Notes: generated by a model from the sequence alone, not told the origin. A DNA stretch of 64,000 nt from Bdellovibrio bacteriovorus (GCF_001592745.1 NZ_LUKD01000001.1:1955890-2019889), one strand, 5' to 3'. Counted from the first letter of the stretch, positions 17,438 to 26,455 are shown. Numbers and translations: made by a program.

Positions 17438-17465
17438 AACCCCGACTAAGGGCTGTGACTTGCGA

Positions 17466-17495
17466 TAAGGATGACACTCACGAGTGTCCTCCTTA
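17466..17495 (+). promoter_or_regulatory. Hairpin in the leader of the SpoIIE-like gene
   Basis: TAAGGA-t-GACACT pairs with AGTGTC-c-TCCTTA around a CACG loop: 12 base pairs with one internal mismatch. It lies 30 nt after the membrane-protein stop and ends 11 nt before the ATG at 17507. It has no T tail. The structure makes the in-frame ATG at 17471, inside the stem, an unlikely start. Confidence 0.45.
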
Positions 17496-17506
17496 CAATA
17501 TTTTTC

Positions 17507-18397
17507 ATGGCAGACGAGACTGATTTTAAAGAGCGTATTTCTGAACTCGAACATGAACTCGCAGTAAAAGATGCTGAGCTTCATCGTTATCGCCTGGAAC
17601 TTTCCAAGGCCAACACGGCATTAGAGAAGCTGATCACGCAAATCAGTCAGGAACTGAAGTTCGCTCAGACGCTGCAAAAGTTTCTTTCTCCGACAGAACT
17701 TCCCAATGTTCAGGGTTTTGAATTTAGCACTAAGTTTTTACCAGGCACGCGTTCCGGTGGTGATTACTTTGATATCTTTGAGCATGAAGACAAATTGAAA
17801 TTTGGAATTTTGATCTCGAGTGCGAGTGGTTATTCTCTGTCGTCACTTTTGCTTTCCGTGATTATTAAAATCTCGTCGCAGATGGAAGCTCGTCGAGGAC
17901 TTGAAGCGCATAAGGTCGTGGCTTTGCTGGCAAAAGAGATCGTGCCGCATATTTTGAATGAAGATAAAGCCAGCGTCTTTTATGGCGTGGTCGACCGCCG
18001 TAGTTATGAAATGCAGTACTGTTCCGTCGGTGTGATAGATGGCTTTTTACAGGTCTATGGTCAAGACAGCTTGGTAGAGCTTCTACCAACGGGGCCTAGC
18101 TTCTCGAAAGACTTTAACACGGAGCCTCAAAGTCGCACGGTGCAGCTCAATCCTCGGGATCGTCTAGTGATTGCGACCGAGGGGTTGAAGAATTCTCAGA
18201 ACTCGTTAGGGGTGAACTGGGGTGGGCACGGACTTTCTGAGGCTATTTCTCGGGCGCCGAAACAAGGTGTTCACGAACTGCGTAACGAGATCTTATTCTC
18301 GAATGAAAAATACACGGGTAAGACGGATCCTGTGAGGGATCAAACCTTGATCGTCACGGAAGTAAAAGACAAGGTCATCAAGCTCGCTAAAAACTAA
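17507..18397 (+). CDS. SpoIIE/RsbU-type PP2C domain protein with altered metal site
   Basis: 296 aa. Residues about 5-50 form a coiled coil; the rest is a SpoIIE-type phosphatase domain. The GTRSGGDYFDIF motif keeps one metal Asp (D86). The second motif, normally D-x-S-G-H-G, reads SSASGYS, so Asp and His are replaced; the T-D-G motif is TEG; the final D-D-x-T is RDQT. Loss of several metal ligands suggests a pseudophosphatase or an enzyme with changed metal use. Members normally dephosphorylate anti-sigma antagonists in partner-switching systems. No antagonist or anti-sigma gene is adjacent. Confidence 0.75.
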   Translation: MADETDFKERISELEHELAVKDAELHRYRLELSKANTALEKLITQISQELKFAQTLQKFLSPTELPNVQGFEFSTKFLPGTRSGGDYFDIFEHEDKLKFGILISSASGYSLSSLLLSVIIKISSQMEARRGLEAHKVVALLAKEIVPHILNEDKASVFYGVVDRRSYEMQYCSVGVIDGFLQVYGQDSLVELLPTGPSFSKDFNTEPQSRTVQLNPRDRLVIATEGLKNSQNSLGVNWGGHGLSEAISRAPKQGVHELRNEILFSNEKYTGKTDPVRDQTLIVTEVKDKVIKLAKN

Positions 18398-18419
18398 AAC
18401 GGCCTGATGTTTTATGAAA

Positions 18420-18440
18420 AACGCTCTCCTCTAGAGCGTT
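18420..18440 (+). terminator. Hairpin terminator after the SpoIIE-like gene
   Basis: AACGCTCT/AGAGCGTT with a 5-nt loop, preceded by AAA and followed by a modest T-rich stretch (CCATTTCTT). Confidence 0.55.
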
Positions 18441-18544
18441 CCATTTCTTGAATTCCAGCTCGATTTTCGTGGGTTCTTCGTCGGGGACCAAATCGTTTTC
18501 AACAACGGGTTTATGGGACTTTAGATGTGTAAGTCCGTGACTTG

Positions 18545-18572
18545 TTGTTGAATTTGTTGTTATGAGTACAAT
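18545..18572 (+). promoter_or_regulatory. Candidate sigma-70-type promoter of gltA
   Basis: TTGTTG, a 16-nt spacer and TACAAT, placing the transcript start about 25 nt before the citrate synthase ATG. The -10 box matches at 5/6 and the -35 box at 4/6. Confidence 0.4.
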
Positions 18573-18603
18573 GTTTAAGTGAAAAGTCAGAAAGGAAACT
18601 ACA

Positions 18604-19743
18604 ATGGCTGAAGTAAATATCTACGAAGGCGCCTTGGATAAGGGTTTGGAAGGCGTTGTTGCGTGTACGACGAAAGTATCTTTTATCGTCGGTGATTCTT
18701 TAAATTTCCGTGGTTACACAATTGACGATCTTGCGGAAAATTCAACTTTTGAGGAAGTTACTTACCTTCTTTGGAATGACAAAATGCCTAACGCGAAAGA
18801 GCTAGAGACTTTTTCTGCGACACTTCACAAAGAAATGGCATTGAGCCCAGAATTTATCCAAGTTCTTAAAGCAATTCCTACAAACGTTCATCCAATGGGT
18901 TGGTTGCGTACAGCTGTATCATTGATGGCTCACTGGGATTCTGACGCTAACGACAACTCTGCTGAAGCGAACCTTCGTAAATCAGTTCGTTTGACGGCAA
19001 AAATGGGAACTTTGCTTTGTGCATTTGATGCTATTCGCAAAGGCCAAGAACCGGTTCAACCTAAGGCTGATAAATCTATCGCTTGGAACATGATGTACAT
19101 GCTTGGTGGCGGTAAAGAGCCTAATGCTGAGCACGTAAAAGTGATGGACACTTGCTTGATCCTTCACGCTGACCACGAATTGAACTGCTCTGCATTCGCA
19201 ACTCGTGTAACAGCTTCTTCATTGTCAGATCTTCACTCTGCGATCGTATCTGCGATTGGTGCGTTGAAAGGACCTCTTCACGGTGGTGCCAACGAACAAG
19301 TGATCTTGATGCTTCAAAAAATCGGAACAATGGACAAAGCACAACAATTTGTTAAAGACGCTTTGCAAGCTAAAGAAAAAGTAATGGGTATCGGTCACCG
19401 CGTTTATAAAAACGGCGATCCACGTGCTCGTATCTTGCGTGGTATGTCTGACAAATTGACTAAGGCCGCTGGCATTCACCACATGTACGAAATGTCCACT
19501 TTGATTGACGACACAATGTACAAAGAAAAAGGTTTGATGCCGAACGTGGACTTCTATTCTGCAACTGTTTACTTCTCTATGGGTATCCCCACAGATCTAT
19601 TCACTCCGATCTTTGCGGCTTCTCGTATTTCTGGATGGTGTGCTCATGCGTTTGAACAATACGCAAACAACCGCATCTATCGTCCTCGTGGTAAATGGGC
19701 AGGCAAAGAAGGTCTTAAGTGGACTCCTGCGGCTCAAAGATAA
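18604..19743 (+). CDS. gltA: Citrate synthase
   Basis: 379 aa, the short citrate synthase type. The catalytic residues are visible: His in HADHELNCS (near 190), His in GIGHRVYK (near 264) and Asp in NVDFYSA (near 314); the GPLHGGANE loop and RPRGKW near the C-terminus also match. It condenses acetyl-CoA and oxaloacetate at the entry of the TCA cycle. Relatives in this size class can include 2-methylcitrate synthases, but nothing in the neighbourhood points to propionate metabolism. GAAAGGAAAC precedes the ATG. Codon use appears more biased than in flanking genes, as expected for high expression. Confidence 0.92.
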   Translation: MAEVNIYEGALDKGLEGVVACTTKVSFIVGDSLNFRGYTIDDLAENSTFEEVTYLLWNDKMPNAKELETFSATLHKEMALSPEFIQVLKAIPTNVHPMGWLRTAVSLMAHWDSDANDNSAEANLRKSVRLTAKMGTLLCAFDAIRKGQEPVQPKADKSIAWNMMYMLGGGKEPNAEHVKVMDTCLILHADHELNCSAFATRVTASSLSDLHSAIVSAIGALKGPLHGGANEQVILMLQKIGTMDKAQQFVKDALQAKEKVMGIGHRVYKNGDPRARILRGMSDKLTKAAGIHHMYEMSTLIDDTMYKEKGLMPNVDFYSATVYFSMGIPTDLFTPIFAASRISGWCAHAFEQYANNRIYRPRGKWAGKEGLKWTPAAQR

Positions 19744-19773
19744 TTTGTTGAGCTTCAAATTTTCTACTGCGAA

Positions 19774-19804
19774 AGAGGAGACTTCAGGTCTCCTCTTTTT
19801 TTTG
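19774..19804 (+). terminator. Rho-independent terminator after gltA
   Basis: Nine-bp perfect stem AGAGGAGAC/GTCTCCTCT with loop TTCAG, followed by eight T. Confidence 0.93.
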
Positions 19805-19922
19805 CTCTTTTGCAGAGTATTTTTTTTTCGAAATATATGCGTCCCTAGCCCACTCAGCGCTGCCCAAATTCCCCAATTCGGAACAGAATTTTCTTTAATG
19901 AATGGAACCTGAGGGGGAGGCT

Positions 19923-21449
19923 ATGAAATTGTTTCTAATCGCTTTTCTTCACACGTTGCTGTTGGTGAGTACACAGGCTAACGCGCAATTTACGCAGGCC
20001 GCACGCGCAGACTACTTGAACATCATCGATGAACTCGATCTGGGTGACATGCGAAACACGATGCTCAACGTGGGGAATGAGGGGTTGAACCCCAGCCGTT
20101 ACTGGACGGCCGCCATGGAGCAAGCCTGGAAGGTCGGAGGCTATTGGGATGCGAACCTGAAGCGTCAGGCAAACGAAAACTTTCTTTTACTCCTTGAAGA
20201 CATGCACGGGGGAGTTGTGGACCCAAGCACAATGGGTTCCGACGTTAAGATGTCGAAGAAATCTTTCGTGAGCGATAAGCAGCTTCGCGTGTTGATGTAC
20301 ACGCATGGTTTACGCTCGCAACCTTTACTGATGAGCTTTTCTCCACAATCAGCTCCGTATATTTCTTTAAAAGAAGCCCTTCGTCGTATCACTTACTATT
20401 GCAACAATGGCATGTGGACGAATCTTCCGACACCCGCAAAAAAAGTGGAGCTTGGCGGAAGTGATCCCGCAATTCCTGCATGGAAAGAACGTCTGCGTCT
20501 GTTAGGCTATAAAATCTCAAGCGTGGATCAGACTTTCGATACGCAGATGATGACTGCAATCAATGACATCCAATGGTTGAACAAAGTTGTGCCCGACGGT
20601 TCTATCACCGCCAGCGGAAGTACCTATAAATATCTGAACACAGGCTGCATAGAAAGAGCTCGTCAGATTCGCTTAGATATGGAAAAGCTTCGTTGGTTCC
20701 CGCAAACCTTTGAAGACCGCTATATTTATGTGAACTTGGCGATGACTCAATTCAATTTGATCGACAAGCAGACGGGCACCAGTATGAACTTCCGTACGAT
20801 CAATGGTCGCACCGCGCGTCCTTCACCAACGATGAAGGACAAAGTGGTTTACATCGTGATCAACCCGTACTGGGTCGTGCCACCGACAATTTTCCGTGAA
20901 GACAAGATGGAGGATTTAAAAGGTTTAAGTCCATCGCAAATCACAGAATATTTCGACAGCCATAACTATGAACTTTGGAACAGCACTTTCACTAGACGCG
21001 TGGACCCATCCACCGTTGATTGGAACAGTCTAGACCCCAATTCAGACAACCTGTTCTATATTCGTCAGCGTCCACACTTGGGGAATGCTTTGGGAGTATT
21101 GAAGTTCATGATGACAAACCCTTACGCGATTTATCTGCATGATACGAATCAGCGTGAGCTTTTCGCCGATGGACAAAGACAATTGAGTTCTGGCTGTATT
21201 CGCTTGGAACAGCCAGTGGAGTTGGCGGAGTATCTGTTGAAAGGGACGAACTGGAATCGCAGTGCTATTGAGGCGGCGATGGCGAAGCCGGGTGAAGTCA
21301 TGGAAAACGACACCCGCGTTAACTTGCAAAAGCCTATTCCGGTTTATCTTGTGTTCCAGACTTCGAGTTTGAATTCGGATGGGGTTATTCGGTTCTCTGA
21401 GGATACTTATCGTCAGGGAGCGCGGATGCTTCAGCGCGGGGCTTATTAG
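19923..21449 (+). CDS. YcbB/LdtD-type L,D-transpeptidase
   Basis: 508 aa with a signal peptide ending STQANA. An N-terminal alpha-helical region is followed by a peptidoglycan-binding-like segment (SDPAIPAWKERLRLLGY) and a YkuD catalytic domain: VIYIVINPYWVVP-like strand, conserved HDTNQRELF His, and SSGCIRL with catalytic Cys near residue 425. Such enzymes make 3-3 crosslinks or attach ligands to meso-DAP in the periplasm. In predatory relatives L,D-transpeptidases also remodel prey wall, so self or prey targeting cannot be decided here. Start chosen at ATG 19923 after GGGGGAGG. Confidence 0.88.
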   Translation: MKLFLIAFLHTLLLVSTQANAQFTQAARADYLNIIDELDLGDMRNTMLNVGNEGLNPSRYWTAAMEQAWKVGGYWDANLKRQANENFLLLLEDMHGGVVDPSTMGSDVKMSKKSFVSDKQLRVLMYTHGLRSQPLLMSFSPQSAPYISLKEALRRITYYCNNGMWTNLPTPAKKVELGGSDPAIPAWKERLRLLGYKISSVDQTFDTQMMTAINDIQWLNKVVPDGSITASGSTYKYLNTGCIERARQIRLDMEKLRWFPQTFEDRYIYVNLAMTQFNLIDKQTGTSMNFRTINGRTARPSPTMKDKVVYIVINPYWVVPPTIFREDKMEDLKGLSPSQITEYFDSHNYELWNSTFTRRVDPSTVDWNSLDPNSDNLFYIRQRPHLGNALGVLKFMMTNPYAIYLHDTNQRELFADGQRQLSSGCIRLEQPVELAEYLLKGTNWNRSAIEAAMAKPGEVMENDTRVNLQKPIPVYLVFQTSSLNSDGVIRFSEDTYRQGARMLQRGAY

Positions 21450-21782
21450 TCTTTCGCTTCGAACGGGGGATTTGGCCTGAAGAGAGGTCTTCGTGCTGAG
21501 TCGCTTCGTTCGGGCACGCCTTCCAGGCTCTGTCGGTGCCGAGGCTTCGCCTCGGTTCGCGCCATCGTGGCGCCACCGAAGGCCCTTCACTTCGGACTCG
21601 TCCCGAAGACCTCTCTTCAGGCCAAATCTTGTTCGCATCGGAGCTTGTAAGCTCGGCTGTTTCAATCTTCAGATAATAAAACTAGGAATGAAATAAAATT
21701 TGAATTTTGTTGTGAGTTCGGAAAATGAAGCTGAGGAATTGTCTTCAGCTTCGTTTCGGTATTTTGGCTTACGCTTTTTTGG
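21450..21782. other. Gene-free convergent intergenic region
   Basis: 333 bases between the stop codons of two convergent genes. It is dominated by the 160-bp inverted-repeat structure at 21469-21628; the remainder (21629-21782) is AT-richer and shows nothing I can name. No plausible ORF with a ribosome site was seen. Confidence 0.7.
21469..21628. repeat. 160-bp palindromic structure with 25-bp perfect arms
   Basis: Bases 21469-21493 are the exact reverse complement of 21604-21628 (arm core TTTGGCCTGAAGAGAGG). Inside lie further hairpins: CCGAGGC-TTC-GCCTCGG (about 21539-21555), CGCCA-TCG-TGGCG (about 21560-21572) and GAGTC...GACTC pairs. It could be a REP/MITE-like insertion or a giant bidirectional terminator. 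No T tract follows either arm. Confidence 0.75.
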
Positions 21783-23546
21783 TTAGCGGCTGGATGGGAT
21801 TATTGTTGAGGTTGTTCCTGTGGTTCCGATCACGCTTCCGGGGAGGGGAGTTAGGATGGAGGTTCCTGTTGTTGTGCCCAGCGAGGTGAGGCCTATGGAG
21901 CTTGTTGAGCCTAGGTAGGTTGTGCCGTAGCCGTATTGGATTTGTTGGATTCGGGACATTAAGTTGTACATTTCTTGTTGGAGTGAGGATACGGCTTGGT
22001 ATTTTTGCAGTGTTTGGGATTGGTACTGTTGTTGGTATTGCATCATGCTTTGATATTGTTGCATCTGCATTTGCATCATTTGTTGTTGATACTGGGATTG
22101 CATTTGCAACATTGTTGAATCATAGCCGGTCATTGATCCCATGCCCATCATTGTGCCGTAACCCATCATGTTTCCATAGCCCATCATGGATCCCATTGGG
22201 TAGCCACTCATCATTGATCCCATCATGGTACCGTAGCCTCCCATCATGGAACCCATCATGTTTCCCATTCCCATGATTCCACCGACACCCATCATGCTTC
22301 CATAGCCACCCATCATATTACCCATTCCCATCATGGATCCCATACCCATCATCGGGTAACCACTCATGCCGCCGTAACCGGACATTCCCCACGGGCCCAT
22401 GCCTCCGTTGAAGATACCGCCGCCCATGGTGTTTCCCATCATGCCTGCGGGATAACCGAAGGCTCCACCCATTCCCATATTTCCGTAAAGGCTTCCGGTG
22501 CCGTAAGCTCCCATCATTCCCATCGGGCCGTTCATGTTTCCGGTTCCTCCCATGCCGTTTCCGCAGCCGAAGGCGCCTTGGCCTGTTCCGCCACCTAGGG
22601 CGCCGTAAATTCCTGCGGCTAAGTAGGGGAAGCCGTAGCTCCAGCTGGGATAACTTTGTGTGGGCCATCCGATGTTGGAGTTGTATTCCGCCACCATCTT
22701 GTTTTGTTGATATCCTGTGTACGTTGCTAGTAATCCCGTTCCGACGTTGGCGATCACGTTCGCCCAATCAGTTTGCGGTTTTTGATATTGATAACCGCCG
22801 TTACCTTGTTGCATACATTCAACACAAATGCCGCCTTCGGTTTGTGCGGTCATGCGTTCGCGTTGTTCTTCTAATGCATTTTGTTTGGCGTCTTTTAAAT
22901 CTTCTTTCGAGCGTTCGATCAGTGATTCTAAACTTTCAATTTCGCGCTGAAGTTTTTGCGATTTGGCGTAAGACTTTCGGTATTCACTCAAACCTTTTTT
23001 GCAAGTGTTTGCATCTGAGCGCCCCCCTTCACTGGGTTTGAAGCGCGAGTTCGAACAAATTGAAGCGCTGACGGAGCCGGCCTTACCTGGATCACAATAC
23101 TGTTTCCATTCAGAAATCGTGAATCCATGCACGGGCGTCATCGCGGTGCCAGGAAGTTGTTCTGAGCCTTGTTGGCCTTGCGCTGAAAACTCGCCTTCTT
23201 CTTGCAAGCCTTTGTATTCATAACACTGACGATTGTTTTCAATGTGTTCAAAGACGAACTGGGCATAGTCATCGGAAACCGTTTTTTCAATATCCGCCTT
23301 GTGTCTTTCAGATTCGCGATCGGTCTTTTTCTTTTCAGACTTTTTTGTCTTTAGCTGCTTTTGCGCTTCGCTGATCGCAGACTGAATTTCTTTAGTCTCA
23401 TCATCTTGATTTGTGGCTCCGTTGCCTGCGCGTGTTTGGTATGAGCAGCCTTGCATTCCGCCCCACATGCCCGTGCCCCACATCGATTGGGCCCCAGAGG
23501 CGATCGGGCAGGAAATCAAAAGTACTAAACCTAAATTGCGAAGCAT
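21783..23546 (-). CDS. Secreted Met/Gly-rich repeat protein with coiled coil
   Basis: 587 aa. A signal peptide (LGLVLLISCPIASGAQ; a Cys within it is not at a good lipobox) leads into a short Met/Trp/Gly patch. Residues about 45-100 and 195-250 are charged coiled coils, with six or more Cys between (RQCYEY, QYCDPG, ASICSN, NTCKKG, ICVECM). From about 320 to 495 the sequence is a low-complexity tract of GMM, GYG, GNMMG and GSMMG units with about one Met in four residues, followed by a Gln/Tyr/Met-rich helix (MQMQQYQS type) and a Thr/Ser/Gly tail. No family recognised. A Met-rich surface or fibrous role, or metal binding, is speculation. Confidence 0.75.
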   Translation of the reverse strand: MLRNLGLVLLISCPIASGAQSMWGTGMWGGMQGCSYQTRAGNGATNQDDETKEIQSAISEAQKQLKTKKSEKKKTDRESERHKADIEKTVSDDYAQFVFEHIENNRQCYEYKGLQEEGEFSAQGQQGSEQLPGTAMTPVHGFTISEWKQYCDPGKAGSVSASICSNSRFKPSEGGRSDANTCKKGLSEYRKSYAKSQKLQREIESLESLIERSKEDLKDAKQNALEEQRERMTAQTEGGICVECMQQGNGGYQYQKPQTDWANVIANVGTGLLATYTGYQQNKMVAEYNSNIGWPTQSYPSWSYGFPYLAAGIYGALGGGTGQGAFGCGNGMGGTGNMNGPMGMMGAYGTGSLYGNMGMGGAFGYPAGMMGNTMGGGIFNGGMGPWGMSGYGGMSGYPMMGMGSMMGMGNMMGGYGSMMGVGGIMGMGNMMGSMMGGYGTMMGSMMSGYPMGSMMGYGNMMGYGTMMGMGSMTGYDSTMLQMQSQYQQQMMQMQMQQYQSMMQYQQQYQSQTLQKYQAVSSLQQEMYNLMSRIQQIQYGYGTTYLGSTSSIGLTSLGTTTGTSILTPLPGSVIGTTGTTSTIIPSSR

Positions 23547-23602
23547 AAGACCACCTTGTTTGTGATCTTAGGTTAGCTAACAAGTATGGAGCGAATATGG
23601 AG

Positions 23603-25009
23603 CTAGGACTTCGTGAACGAAAATGAGACTTTGGCACCCAAGACTTTGCCATCTTCAACCTGGTTGGAGGCACGAAGCAGCCCCCCATGCAGTTGAGCAA
23701 TTTCTTTCATAATGACGGATCCAATCCCGACAGAGATGCGCTTGTTGTCAGATGATTCCGAAACCAAAGTGCGACTGGATTTTTTGTGGCCGAATTCTAA
23801 AAGGCCTTTTTCGCTAAAACCGGGACCATCATCGATAAGTTGAAGTTGCAAATCTTTTCCCGATTGAGTCAGCTCAATACGGATTTTAGATTTTGCAAAG
23901 GAACTGGAGTTCTCGAAAGCATTACGAAGCATGCGATCAATAAGACGAGGGGCCCCCATCAATACAAAAGTGTCTCCTGTTTTCTGAAAATCAAATTGCA
24001 GCCGAGGATAGCGCTGTCTGAAAACGGTGATTTGTTCTTGAATTCTCTCATCAAGGCGAATTGTCTCGGTACCTAAAGAATATTTCGGCTCTGTGATTTG
24101 AGCTAAGAATAAAAGGTCCTCAACCAGTTTACCGAAGTACTCAACTTCGGTAAAACTCAAGGATAATACTTCCTGTCGCTTTTCTTCTGAAAGCTGGTGG
24201 TTGGCAGTTTGCAAAGTTTCCAGAAAGGATCGCAGCGACGCCAAAGGAGTTCGTAAGTCGTGAGCAAGATCTTGCAACAATTCACGACGCGTGCGATCTG
24301 CCTTGCGCAATTGTTCCACCATATTTTCTAAGTCACCCGCCATTTCGTTAAACGCATTCGTCAGTAAGGCCAACTCATCAAACTTGCGTGACGGAAGGCG
24401 TGCTGAAAGATTTCCTTCGCGCAAAGAATTAAGTACATCCAAGGCTTCGCGGGAGCGTTCTTGATACTTAGAAAATTGGTAAAGCAATGCGATCCCGATA
24501 GAAATAATGATACAAGCGATCAACGCAGTCAAAGTGACGATCGGTCCAATAGGAGGCTTGTCTCGAGGTCCGCCAAACTTGCTTAGAAGGAAGACTCCTT
24601 CCTGATTGGTGACGGAAATCACTTCTGGAGGAGGGCCCGGCATGCGCTGAGTTTCAGAGGGACTCGCGGAAATCGCTAGATCTTTTTTCAAGGCATGCAT
24701 TTGATCGTCCGTCAGGGCAGACGACAAAACTTTTTTTCCCGTGGTCAAACTCACACCATCTGCATTGATCAGATCATGTTTTTCTAAGCCATTTTTGCGT
24801 GAAAATTCATTTAAAAGAGGAAGGGCCTTAAAAGGATCTTTGTCATAAGCATCTAAAAGCGCTCGGTTCATCCCCGCAGGCCGTAAGAACATTCGATCTC
24901 GCTCAAAACTAGTCAGAATCCATGATAAGGCAATCGCCACGACCACGAAAACCAAAATAATCGATGCAAAGATCAAAAAGTTTTTACGAAAAAGAGGTTT
25001 AGTTATCAT
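23603..25009 (-). CDS. Sensor histidine kinase (HAMP, HisKA, HATPase)
   Basis: 468 aa. Membrane helices at about 9-31 and 157-180 flank a periplasmic sensor; a HAMP segment follows (NSLREGNLSARLPSRKFDELALLTNAFNEMA region). The phospho-acceptor motif is HDLRTPLASLRSF, and the ATP domain shows NAFENS, DDGPGFS and SVGIGSVIMKEIA (a G2-box variant). The sensor ligand is unknown. It overlaps the response regulator upstream by 4 nt, so the pair forms a two-component system. Confidence 0.9.
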   Translation of the reverse strand: MITKPLFRKNFLIFASIILVFVVVAIALSWILTSFERDRMFLRPAGMNRALLDAYDKDPFKALPLLNEFSRKNGLEKHDLINADGVSLTTGKKVLSSALTDDQMHALKKDLAISASPSETQRMPGPPPEVISVTNQEGVFLLSKFGGPRDKPPIGPIVTLTALIACIIISIGIALLYQFSKYQERSREALDVLNSLREGNLSARLPSRKFDELALLTNAFNEMAGDLENMVEQLRKADRTRRELLQDLAHDLRTPLASLRSFLETLQTANHQLSEEKRQEVLSLSFTEVEYFGKLVEDLLFLAQITEPKYSLGTETIRLDERIQEQITVFRQRYPRLQFDFQKTGDTFVLMGAPRLIDRMLRNAFENSSSFAKSKIRIELTQSGKDLQLQLIDDGPGFSEKGLLEFGHKKSSRTLVSESSDNKRISVGIGSVIMKEIAQLHGGLLRASNQVEDGKVLGAKVSFSFTKS

Positions 25010-25683
25010 ACCGCTTTCTCAAGCCGGTATCCTTGTCCATAGACCGAGTTGATTTTAACACCTTTGACTCCGTTTTTAGAAAGCTTCGAGCGGATATGGC
25101 TGATGTGTGAATCGACGGTGCGATCATAGATTTCTTCACCGGAAGCCAAACGCTCAATCAGTTGCTCTCTGGTCACAATCGTCTCAGGATGTTCAAAGAA
25201 AGTCGTCAGAATTTCAAACTCACGGCGGTTTAAACTAATCAAAGCTTCGCCGTGTTTTAAGACCTGTTGATTTTTGATCAGTGTCACGCCGTTGAAGCGT
25301 ACTAAATCCAAAGTGGCCTTCATGTCAGAAAGCTGATTGCGGATGCGAAGGGCTAATTCTTTTTGACTGAAAGGCTTGCGAATATAGTCATTCGCTCCTT
25401 CCTCAAAACCACGAACCACACTTTCTTCGTCTGTTCTGGCTGTCAAAAAAATCACGGGTGTATTTAATTTTTCTCCACGCAGCCACTGACAGAAATCATA
25501 GCCGTTGCCGTCTGGCAGATTGACGTCTAAGAGAAATAAATCTGGCGGCGATGTCACAGAGGCTCTGTTCTTGGCCTCAGTTAAGCTTTGCACCCATTCT
25601 ACTTTGTAAGATTGAAGTTCCAGTTGAAGTTGGATGGCTTTTCCAAGAATGGGATCGTCTTCTAAAAGAAATATCGTCGTCAT
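25006..25683 (-). CDS. OmpR-family response regulator
   Basis: 225 aa. Receiver domain 1-120: acidic pair LLEDDP, phospho-acceptor Asp in FLLDVNLPDGNG, Thr in FLTARTD and Lys in YIRKPFS. C-terminal winged helix (about 128-222) has LNRREFEILTTFFEHPETIVTREQL-type helices (fragment) and the RTVDSHISHIRSKL recognition helix. It activates or represses transcription once phosphorylated, presumably by the overlapping kinase. The regulon is not identifiable. Confidence 0.93.
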   Translation of the reverse strand: MTTIFLLEDDPILGKAIQLQLELQSYKVEWVQSLTEAKNRASVTSPPDLFLLDVNLPDGNGYDFCQWLRGEKLNTPVIFLTARTDEESVVRGFEEGANDYIRKPFSQKELALRIRNQLSDMKATLDLVRFNGVTLIKNQQVLKHGEALISLNRREFEILTTFFEHPETIVTREQLIERLASGEEIYDRTVDSHISHIRSKLSKNGVKGVKINSVYGQGYRLEKAV

Positions 25684-25805
25684 AATATTAGCCTACCATG
25701 TCAAGAGTGCTTACTCATGATTTTATTCTCTACGGCAACTGTTGAAGAAATGTGGAAGTCTGGTCTAATGTCTCAGTACAGAACAATGGCGACAGGAGAT
25801 TCGAG

Positions 25806-26207
25806 ATGGCCTCTATTTTCACAAAAATTATTTCTGGTGAACTTCCTTCTTACAAAATTTATGAGGATGATCACGTGCTATCCTTCTTGGCTCTGGACCA
25901 AGTGAATTTGGGTCACACACTTGTGATCTGCAAAGAAGAGATCAATCATTGGACCGAAGTTCCTGCAGAAACCTACGCGCACCTGCACAAGATTTCTCAA
26001 AAAATCGGCAAGGCCATTCTCAAAGCGGCGGGTTCTCCTCGCGTAGGACAAATCGTTGCAGGATTTGAAGTGCCTCACTATCACTTGCACCTTATCCCGG
26101 CGTGGTCGATTCCAGATCTAGATTTCAAACGAGCACAACGTCGCTCTGACACTGAAATGAAGCAAATCCAAAACGAAATTATCAAACACTTAAATGAAAT
26201 GAAGTAA
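25806..26207 (+). CDS. HIT-family nucleotide hydrolase/transferase
   Basis: 133 aa. Opens ASIFTKIISGELPSYKIYEDD, typical of HIT proteins (Hint/PKCI branch), and ends with the catalytic histidine triad PHYHLHLIPAW. Members cleave nucleoside phosphoramidates or dinucleotides. The start is ATG 25806 after CAGGAGA; an earlier in-frame codon at 25752 would add a polar extension with no family match. It is followed 5 nt later by the DUF1653 gene. Confidence 0.88.
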   Translation: MASIFTKIISGELPSYKIYEDDHVLSFLALDQVNLGHTLVICKEEINHWTEVPAETYAHLHKISQKIGKAILKAAGSPRVGQIVAGFEVPHYHLHLIPAWSIPDLDFKRAQRRSDTEMKQIQNEIIKHLNEMK

Positions 26208-26212
26208 TCCAG

Positions 26213-26455
26213 ATGGCGGAACAAAACAGTTACGAAAACATTATTCCGGGAGCTATTTACCAACACTACAAAGGCAAACCTTACCGAGTGATCGGCGTTG
26301 GTAAGCACAGCGAAAGCTTGGAAGATGTAGTTTTGTACGAGGCTCTTTACGAAAATCCGTTGGGACGTTTGTGGTGTCGACCGGCTTCGATGTGGTCCGA
26401 AATAGTCCAAGTCGATGGTCAGAAAATGCCCCGTTTCAAATTCCTATTTAAGTAA
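26213..26455 (+). CDS. DUF1653-family protein
   Basis: 80 aa, the full family length. Motifs: PGAIYQHYKGKPYRVIGVG near the N-terminus, VVLYEALY, and LWCRPASMWSE near residue 60. The DUF1653 family is a small, possibly RNA- or nucleotide-associated beta barrel of unknown function. It lies 5 nt after the HIT gene and is probably translated from the same message. A weak hairpin (CCACC-TCC-GGTGG, 26474-26486) follows. Confidence 0.85.
   Translation: MAEQNSYENIIPGAIYQHYKGKPYRVIGVGKHSESLEDVVLYEALYENPLGRLWCRPASMWSEIVQVDGQKMPRFKFLFK

Noticed and set aside
22318-22767. Arg/Gly-rich frame inside the Met/Gly-rich gene
   Set aside because: It is the shifted reading of the repetitive codons; no start signal and no homology features.
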